A model generated the notes under the pieces. That model was given only the letters and a program-made list of their open reading frames with translations. It made no database searches and had not been told where the DNA came from. A stretch of 64,000 bases of DNA from Rotaria sordida (taxonomy: Eukaryota; Rotifera; Eurotatoria; Philodinida; Philodinidae), in NCBI GenBank assembly GCA_905250125.1, contig CAJNOL010000122.1, positions 124,001-188,000 on the forward strand, read 5' to 3'. The translations under genes and the position numbers were made by a program. Positions 57,108 to 64,000 of this stretch are shown here, one piece after another (within the stretch, counting starts at the first letter, position 1; each line of letters opens with the position of its first letter).

Positions 57108-57447
57108 ATTGAATGGATCTATTTACAGGCGTTGCTAAAGTTGATTGAAAATTCAGAATTTTTAGCCAATTCTGACATATTTTAATCGTATCTAGCAAAG
57201 CCAGTCAATCACTACCAGCAGAGTAATCCAAGATTGTCAAGTCTAACCGAAAAGCTTGACTGGAATAAGTCGTTTTAGATTCTGAAAGGGTAGCATGCTT
57301 GGGGCAAAATTTATGGGATTAATGTGTTTCTGCTTCAGTGTTGTAACTGGTGACGGTAAACAGCCGATCCGCTTCGGTAGAGAATTCTTTACCGCCTGGT
57401 TTAGATTTTTCTGAGTTTTTTTAATTTTATTAGATGTTTACAACAAG

Positions 57448-58349
57448 GTATGATGCAAAAGTAATAGGACAATTGTCGGACCCTATTTCTCTTCGTTGGG
57501 AAGATACTGAACGAAAACTTTTTTAATCAACAGATAGAGCTTTTTCTCCTCTTGCGAATCATATATAACTTATTTTTATAACACGTTCATAGACAAAACG
57601 ACGCAATAGAAAAGAGAAGCACCCTTAAAAAGCATTCGCACTTTCCGTGTGATTCAAAAAAACAGCACAAAATGTTGATATCTGTTTCTCTTTGATAAAC
57701 ACGTTTCGAAAAGAATATTTTTTTTATTAGTGTGATAGGAAATTTTCTTCTCTTTCAAACAATGTATGATATAAATGTATTCGTCAAAAACAACCTGGTA
57801 GACAACAAATTAATTTGATTTTTATGGATTCATTCAAAAAGTTGCGTAAAACGGTGGGGTTACTTCAACTTTTATGAATTCGTTAAAAATATCTTGTAAA
57901 ACAACAGTTAATTATAATTAACTGTCGTCTACAAGACGTTTTTGACAAATTCATATAAAAATTACAAATTTATTCCGTGAGTGTTTCTCTTTTTTCTTGT
58001 CTTTTTTCACTTACTAGTGTGCAATAAATATGAATCATACATTGTTCGGCAGAGGAGAAAATTTTCTATCAAGTGATGAAAAAATATTCTTTTCAGAACC
58101 TATTTATTAAAGAGATGCATGGATCGACATTTAGTGCGGTTCTTTTATAGAAAAAGTACGGACGCTTTTTAAGGGTACTTGTCTTTTATGTTGCGTCGTT
58201 TTGTCTATGAACATGTTATAAAAATAAGTTATATACGATTCGAAAGAGGAGAAAAAGCTCTATCCTTTGATTAAAGAAGTTTTCGTTCAGTACTTTTCCA
58301 ACTACAAAAAATAGGGTCCGACGTTTATTCCATTACTTTTATATCATAC
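57448..58349. mobile_element. 902-bp palindrome with mariner-like ends
   Basis: It begins GTATGATGCAAAAGTAATAG and ends ATTACTTTTATATCATAC; the AAAAGTAAT core is typical of mariner terminal repeats. Self-complementarity runs almost to the centre: CAAAACGACGCAA against TTGCGTCGTTTTG-type sequence at 57597/58192, GGAAATTTTCTTCTCTTTC against CAGAGGAGAAAATTTTC, and CAGTTAATTATAATTAACTG at the symmetry point near 57917. No transposase inside. A dead mariner transposase lies immediately to its right on the minus strand. Confidence 0.85.
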
Positions 58350-58374
58350 GTTAGTTGCCATGATTATTTATACA

Positions 58375-59440
58375 AAGTTCTATATTTTCTAACAATTTGT
58401 CAAATGGCTTTTTAAACTTTTCTTTTGGAATATTTTTGACTATCTTGAACACTGCACGAGTCAACCAGTTTTCAATGGTTTAATCAGTTAAATGACGCTA
58501 AATATAATCATTTAGTCAAAAGCCACATAGTACAAGGTCTAATGAAAACAGTGAATGCAGCATTAAATTGATACCTTCTCGTGTTAGATAATTAATAGTA
58601 TCTCGATGAGTATGAGATTAAGTATTGTCATGAAGTAATTTTATACCTTTTCCACCTGATGACTTTTTTGATTTCCATATTTCATTGACAACAGATTTAA
58701 GATAATTTTCAATATAATAGTTGTAATCTATAGTCTTACCTTTATCTACACTATGTATGCGAACAGAATCGTTTGATTTTGAGAATATGGAAAACAAAGT
58801 TTTCTAGTTGAAATAGATTTCAAGAAATCATAGTCGTTGGTGATTCACCTTCATTGATCTAGCTTGTGTTAGTTGACTTGCGTATTAACCTGTCTACGAT
58901 AAATCCATGATCTATCACGAAATTTCGTCAAAATCTCACGACCAGTTCGAATTCATACTTTTATTCATCATTAAGTTGATAAGGTACCCAACGTTATATA
59001 ATTTCTCTCGTCTTTAGACAATCATGGATAATTTGTTTTATTTTATCATGCAAGAGAGAAAGTAGTCTCAACTATAATATCATCATAAGCTGAAGGTGAA
59101 TCGCTGTTGATCATCTGTCTTATCATTTCAATATTTACATCTCTTGCAATTGTTCGATATGATGAAGCGTTAGGCCTCAATACTGTTATAAGTCGTTCGT
59201 GAACTGTCTTGGCATCAATTCCAAACATAATCCGGGGTTTTAATATAGTATCGATCGAATTCATTATCCATTTTTCAAATTTTTTTTTGTTGAAATTGAA
59301 TTTTATCTGAAAGAATATTAGAACTAAACCCAAAGTAGAGCTACTATATATATTATTATAGACAAGACACTCTACAATGTATTCATACAACTGTTCCTTA
59401 AATGTTAACTGGTTTCTAAAATTGCCACCAATCAAGTATA
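58375..59440 (-). pseudogene. Degenerate mariner transposase
   Basis: Read on the minus strand, pieces of a mariner transposase follow in order. The N-terminal helix-turn-helix part has FGIDAKTVHERLITVL and SSYRTIARDVN. Then come KIKQIIHDCL and RWVPYQLNDE (the WVPHELT-like motif). The catalytic region has GIKLLHDNT, SHTHRDTINYL, HSLFSLDLVLCGF (the HPPYSPDLAPCDF-like motif), and the C-terminal AVFKIVKNIPKEKFKKPFDK. Frame changes and several internal stops separate them and the usual linker after the first part seems deleted, so it is inactive. The 129-residue frame at 59046-59435 is only the N-terminal piece. No intact terminal repeat pair was identified around it. Confidence 0.78.
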
Positions 59441-59757
59441 CAGTTAATTATGAATGTCCATGTCTAACGAGCATTTAGACAGTGTGCAAAGCTTATAAAA
59501 GACTTTTAGTTCTATGAAGTTTTCTATTCGCCGATTGATACTGACAGAGAAAAAACTTATGGAAATAGATAGTGAAAAAGTTATAATAGTGAACCAGAGC
59601 TCTTAACACATTACTATGATGATAAAGAGGCAGATGTAACTAATTGAGAGTTTGATTTGACTATTACATGGTTAGAAAGTAATTGAAGAATGATGCATGC
59701 CGGTCTAATCTGTTTAGACCGATGCCAGTAAGGAAAAAACACTAGGTTGCAACTCGA

Positions 59758-60103
59758 TTCTACTTGCTCCGATGAGGTAATATATCCAATTGTCCGTTCC
59801 AGAAACGGGCTTAGACCTAGTCTATCTTGTAGAGAATATTTTGCTGATCACGAATATCGATATCTTAGCTGCCATCAATAGAACGCATGAAAAAATCTGA
59901 GGAATATATAGACAAGTATTTTTTATGAAAATACTCTTCTATACGTCCTTCGAGTGTTTTTAAATATTTGATCGGTGGCAGCTCAGATATCGATAATTGT
60001 AATCTGTAAAAAATTCTCTACAAGATAGGCTAGATCTCATGTTCATTCTGAAGGGAGCACCTAAATATATTACCTCGTCAGTAAAATTTTCATAGAAGTA
60101 GCC
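59758..60103. mobile_element. About 346-bp palindromic element
   Basis: GATGAGGTAATATAT, CCTAGTCTATCTTGTAGAGAA and ATATCGATATCTTAGCTGCC on the left pair with GGCAGCTCAGATATCGATA, TTCTCTACAAGATAGGCTAG and AATATATTACCTCGTC on the right. About 110 bp of loop separates the arms. Non-coding. Confidence 0.8.
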
Positions 60104-60369
60104 ATAACTCTACATGAGTATGTCATAGGCTCGAATCCTTTTAAGCTTTTCTTTGCCTCGTAGGAATCTACTTGTAACTATAACATGAGGTCGAACAACG
60201 TTCGACAGTTGGGTATGTTTCCCTTGTAAGTATTGTTACTAGAGCTGAGCACAAGACAAGATAGAAAAAGTTGTCTTGTATTCATTTCTGAATCAGATCA
60301 ATAACAAGTTGATAAACCTTTACATGGGAAAATTTTTAATTAAAAAAATTACTTAGTTGATTTAAATCA

Positions 60370-60690
60370 AGCAGTTTTGGTGTTGAAGAAGAAATAGAAG
60401 TAGTTTCATCTTGTAGTAGAAAAGCCGACAAATTTGATCAGTATCCCAATTTAAAACTTGATAAATCTAGACTAGAATATAATCCTTTGCCATTTTGAAA
60501 GAAGCATTAAAACAAATTCCTCCATTTGTCTTGATATGCCCGATCCATTCAGTCAATATTTACTACATCAAATACGTAGTGCAGAGAGACAATTCTCTGG
60601 AATTGATTTATTTATACAAGAAAGAAGAACTAGTCTTAATTCTAAACAGTTGGATAACATTTTAATGATAAGGACAGTGCAAAATAAAAT
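60370..60690 (+). pseudogene. hAT transposase C-terminal fragment
   Basis: Two frames together resemble the hAT dimerisation domain. First LDKSRLEYNPLPF, like the NPLxWW segment, interrupted by stops. Then, after a frame change near 60530, SQYLLHQIRSAERQFSGIDL and FIQERRTSLNSKQLDNILMI, matching the PSERxFSxAGxxxxxRRxxLxxxxxxxLxxLR pattern. The N-terminal and catalytic parts are absent nearby. The ATG-led 63-residue frame is not a gene. Confidence 0.7.
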
Positions 60691-62318
60691 AGTTTTTTTT
60701 AATAAAAATATTTGTTTTTTTTTTTAGTTTTGTATGTTATTTTCTTTTTCTTTGTATCATTTTTGTCATCAAGTATTTTTTGCATCGTTCTATTTGCTTT
60801 ATTGATAACATCCACTATGTGTTAAAATAATGATGATAAAAACCTGACAAATTCATAATTTTTATTTCTTATGATGAGCATATCATTAAAATAACTCAAG
60901 ATATTATTTTTTTTTTGTATCATAATATTAATCCTTATTGAAGACTTTAGTTATTATTTGAAATAAATTAGCTATAAGATAATTAATAAACTCATGTATT
61001 TTGGTAATCGAAAGTCATAATCAGAATCTCTACTGTCCTGCAGGCGAGGACGAAGCTAAAAATAATATCGTGTTCTATCACGCACCAGGATGAAGTAAGG
61101 CAATAGAACAAAACAAAAAGCTTTCGGGTGTTCACCTTTGATGTTTACATAAGAGAAAATTTGAAAGGATATTAATTAATATAAGAAGTATGTCAAGAAA
61201 AAAAAATGGCCTCTTAATTTATTCTTTAAGAAGATTATCAGGGGTAACAATTTATATGTGTATATAGATTATGTTATTAGTATAATCTTTTATTATTCTA
61301 TCTCTCAAGGGAGTAGACTAAAAATGAAAAATTATTATAATACTTTTTTCAATAAAATTTATCAATTTTTTCGTATAGTAATTAAAATTTATAAATCTAA
61401 TTATGAATGAATGACAAAATATTATCTTCAATAGATTGAATATGAATATAAGAATGATTTATTATTTTCTTTTATGTTCTTTCATACTCAAGTTATTTTC
61501 TTTCATATGATTGAATACAATTGTTTTCTTTTAAAACTATGCATATTGTATCAATGAATAGTTTCTATATTTAACTCTACACTCTCTTTTATTATATTTT
61601 AATATCATTAACCCCTTGAAATCTATCTGGAGAAAAGTGCCAATAAAATCCCCTTGAGTAAACATTGTATTGTTAGTATGAAGCTGCTAGATTTTTAACA
61701 AAATTAACGTTATTGATTAACATTCGATAAACGAATATGTTCAATATATTATTCAAAATAGAAATATAAGATAAATAAATTATATTCCGAAAGAAGAAAA
61801 ATCTTTTCAAATTATTTTTTGCAAGTACTAAGTATTACATTGATTTATAAAATTTTCTGTTTTTATTCGTTGTAAAATGAATTTGATATCTTTGAATATT
61901 TTGCCTTTTAATTGAAATATAACAAAAGACTTACAATTCTTTTTTTTTTGCATTTTTGTTTTATTAAATAATTCTTTATTTTATTCTAATACTATTAAAA
62001 TCATTGATAATTTAATATTAATAGTAAATCGATATTCATAGTTCATTTAGGTTTTTGTTTTCTTTAGCGTTTATTTAATATACCCATCAAAATTTATAAC
62101 ATAGAAGATATATGCGTGAACAGTTGAACAAAGAAAGAAAAAGCAAGAATAGTAATAATAATAGACAGTTTTAGTGTGAAATATACAATGGACGGAATTC
62201 TATTTGACAAAAAGCCATTTGTTATAGATACACACTGTTTTACTACTAAATGTTCACTGTGTGTATAAAATAGTAATTGCACTCGGAATGAATAACTACA
62301 AATATCTTGTGAAATTGA

Positions 62319-63139
62319 TTAACAATAAGTTTTAGCTATGTTTGATAATGATTGTTGATTTTCAATAGGAATTAAATTATCAAAACCAATTAAAGAATTT
62401 CTCATCATTTGTGTTAATTCTTCAAAATCAGTATTACTTGTTGTTATTGTATTACTTTCAGTTCCACTGCCTGACGAAGAAAAATCTTCTTCTACACCTT
62501 CATCTTCATTTGATGAACGTCGTCGAGAATTAAGTTGACCATTTACCCATCGATCATCATAATATTTACTTATTTCAATTATTCCACATCGTTTTGATGG
62601 TTCAGGATCTAAAGAAAAGACACAAAAAAACAAAATCTTTTATTTCCAATCCAGCAAAAAAAAAGCATCTATTTAGATTATTTACCAAGCATTTTTCGAA
62701 ATAATCTCATTAATCGATTACTAAATCTATACCATTGTGATGGTAGTTTATAACGACGTTGTAATGGATATTGTCGATGCCATTGAATATATTCATTATA
62801 ATAAACATCTGAATCTTGAGCATGTTCCCAGGGAAAATTACCTAAAAAAAAAAATTTTTGTTTTTGTTTACTGATCAAACAAATCATCGATCTCATTATC
62901 TTCATACCTGTTAAACTGCAAAATAATAAAACACCAAATGCCCAAACATCCATAGTTGTTGATACAAGTATTTCATTATTAACAGCATTACATACTTCAG
63001 GTGGTGAATAAGGTATGCTACCAATTAAACGTCTGACATATGAACCATATTTTCTTGTCATACCAAAATCAATTAATTTAACTCGATGAAAAGCAGCATC
63101 GAAGATCATTACATTTTCTGGTTTAACATCTCTATGAAC
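62319..63139 (-). CDS. SBK1-like: SBK1-like serine/threonine kinase, C-terminal exons (5' part outside window)
   Basis: Exons, minus strand: 63139-62908, 62841-62686 and 62608-62319; 225 residues visible, in frame. The catalytic loop VHRDVKPENVM begins right after an acceptor, then LIDFGMTRKYG (DFG), GSIPYSPPEVC (APE region) and [20 protein letters not shown]. These match SH3-binding kinase 1 and relatives (TGNFPWE, Y/F-x-E-x-I/V-x-W, LPSQWYRF). The last exon is a serine/acid-rich tail (SSSGSGTESNT) ending AKTYC. The ATP-binding N-lobe was not found in 63140-64000, so it must lie in exons beyond the right edge; that stretch is AT-rich intron-like sequence. Confidence 0.85.
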
Positions 63140-64000
63140 CTATTTAAATAAGAAAGAAAATATTAAATATTGAACTATAAATATCTTAATGTTTGCTAAT
63201 AATTCATTATTAAATATTGATATTTGATTAATTAGAAACGACTTTTAAATCTAGGTTAGAAAATATTAATTATAATGTTCTTCGAAGTTTTTTTAACTTC
63301 CAGATAAAATGATGGTATTAAAAACATGGAAAAAAAGTTTATTAATTGTCTATTTTTTGTTTTGATTTAATATATTTATATTAAAAGATTATTCGAAAAA
63401 ATGAAAAGATTCCATTCGAATATAATGCTATCATTCGATTAGTAAAGTATGAAATTAATGAATTGATGAGAAAATTGTTTATATTATTATTAATTTCTTC
63501 AATAATATTACAAAATGTTATATTAATTTCTCTTAAATCGAGTTAACTACACTGATCATTTCAGTATATTTATTTTTCTTTGTTTCCATAATGGAGATAT
63601 TTTTTTCCTTCAATTAAGAAGAACATTTCACAATCAAGAAGATACATTTGAAAAGAAAAAAGTAAATTTTATTATACGAATTTTCTCAATGGTAATATGG
63701 AATTAAATTCAAGTGTTTCTATTAAAATTAATGAGACTGATGAATTTGTATGGATAATCCGATAGAATAAAAGTATATAGAGTTATATTAAAGAAAATGA
63801 TAATTGCTATATGTTCATCATGTGTCTATTGATTTTAAATTGAATCAAACTTATGAATGAATTATCATATTCGTGTCTTGTGTTTTATAGAATTAAACGT
63901 ATATACAATCATTTTGATTGAGCAAAGTAAATTTCATTAGTAAAAAATAATCATTCTCGTTATAATTTTTTAATTTATCTATCTTATTTTTGTTTTAGAT
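63140..64000. other. 5' intron of the SBK1-like kinase (window edge)
   Basis: Strongly AT-rich; no N-lobe exon, repeat or other gene was recognised on either strand. Confidence 0.5.

Larger units (their letters stand above)
56386..62318. other. Transposon-rich intergenic region
   Basis: Nearly 6 kb without a supported host gene. From left to right: a palindrome at 56710-57107, a 902-bp palindrome at 57448-58349, a dead mariner transposase (58375-59440, minus), a palindrome at 59758-60103, a hAT transposase fragment at 60370-60690, then about 1.6 kb of AT-rich unique-looking DNA. Confidence 0.7.

Noticed and set aside
60536..60727. 63-residue ATG-led frame
   Set aside because: It is part of a frameshifted hAT transposase relic, not a host gene.

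Overview
This is animal nuclear DNA. It is AT-rich, its protein genes are split by GT-AG introns that are mostly 45-90 bp long, and the coding sequence prefers A/T-ending codons. The gene set is metazoan: an axonemal dynein heavy chain, a two-pore K+ channel, heparan-sulfate 6-O-sulfotransferase, PIAS SUMO ligases, an MKKS/BBS6-like chaperonin and an SBK1-like kinase. Base composition, compact introns and gene style fit a bdelloid rotifer such as Rotaria. That placement is an inference from style; no species-diagnostic marker was seen.

Layout. (1) 1-21787, + strand: 40 exons of an outer-arm dynein heavy chain of the DNAH5/DNAH8 type; only the N-terminal 200 or so residues lie off the left edge. 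Five long introns hold repeats, three of them clear palindromic elements. (2) 21788-25322: intergenic, with dispersed repeats. (3) 25323-26042, +: intronless small heat-shock protein with two alpha-crystallin domains and a CaaX-like C-terminus. It is tail to tail, 103 bp between stop codons, with (4) 26146-29392, -: a three-exon MKKS/BBS6-like group II chaperonin relative. (5) 31545-42244 and 42347-44566, +: two adjacent PIAS-type SUMO E3 ligase genes only 102 bp apart; the second ATG follows a strong splice acceptor by 3 nt, which suggests an operon-like, trans-spliced pair. The first gene has a 2.4-kb and a 6.5-kb intron packed with nested inverted-repeat elements, a 33/99-bp tandem array and a dead mariner-like transposase. 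(6) 47203-48783, +: unrecognised four-helix membrane protein. (7) 49361-51750, +: heparan-sulfate 6-O-sulfotransferase. (8) 53875-56385, +: TASK-like two-pore K+ channel lacking its first exon here, with an 11-nt microexon and an unusual first pore. (9) 56386-62318: transposon graveyard. (10) 62319-63139, -: C-terminal half of an SBK1-like kinase whose 5' exons lie off the right edge.

No pathway links the genes, apart from two cilium-related ones (dynein, MKKS-like) and the PIAS pair. The most distinctive features are the high density of long, nearly complete palindromes sitting inside introns, the probable PIAS operon, the CaaX-like small heat-shock protein and the altered K2P selectivity filter. 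Exon borders were placed by hand from reading frame, GT-AG sites and family conservation; no alignment or database search was run.
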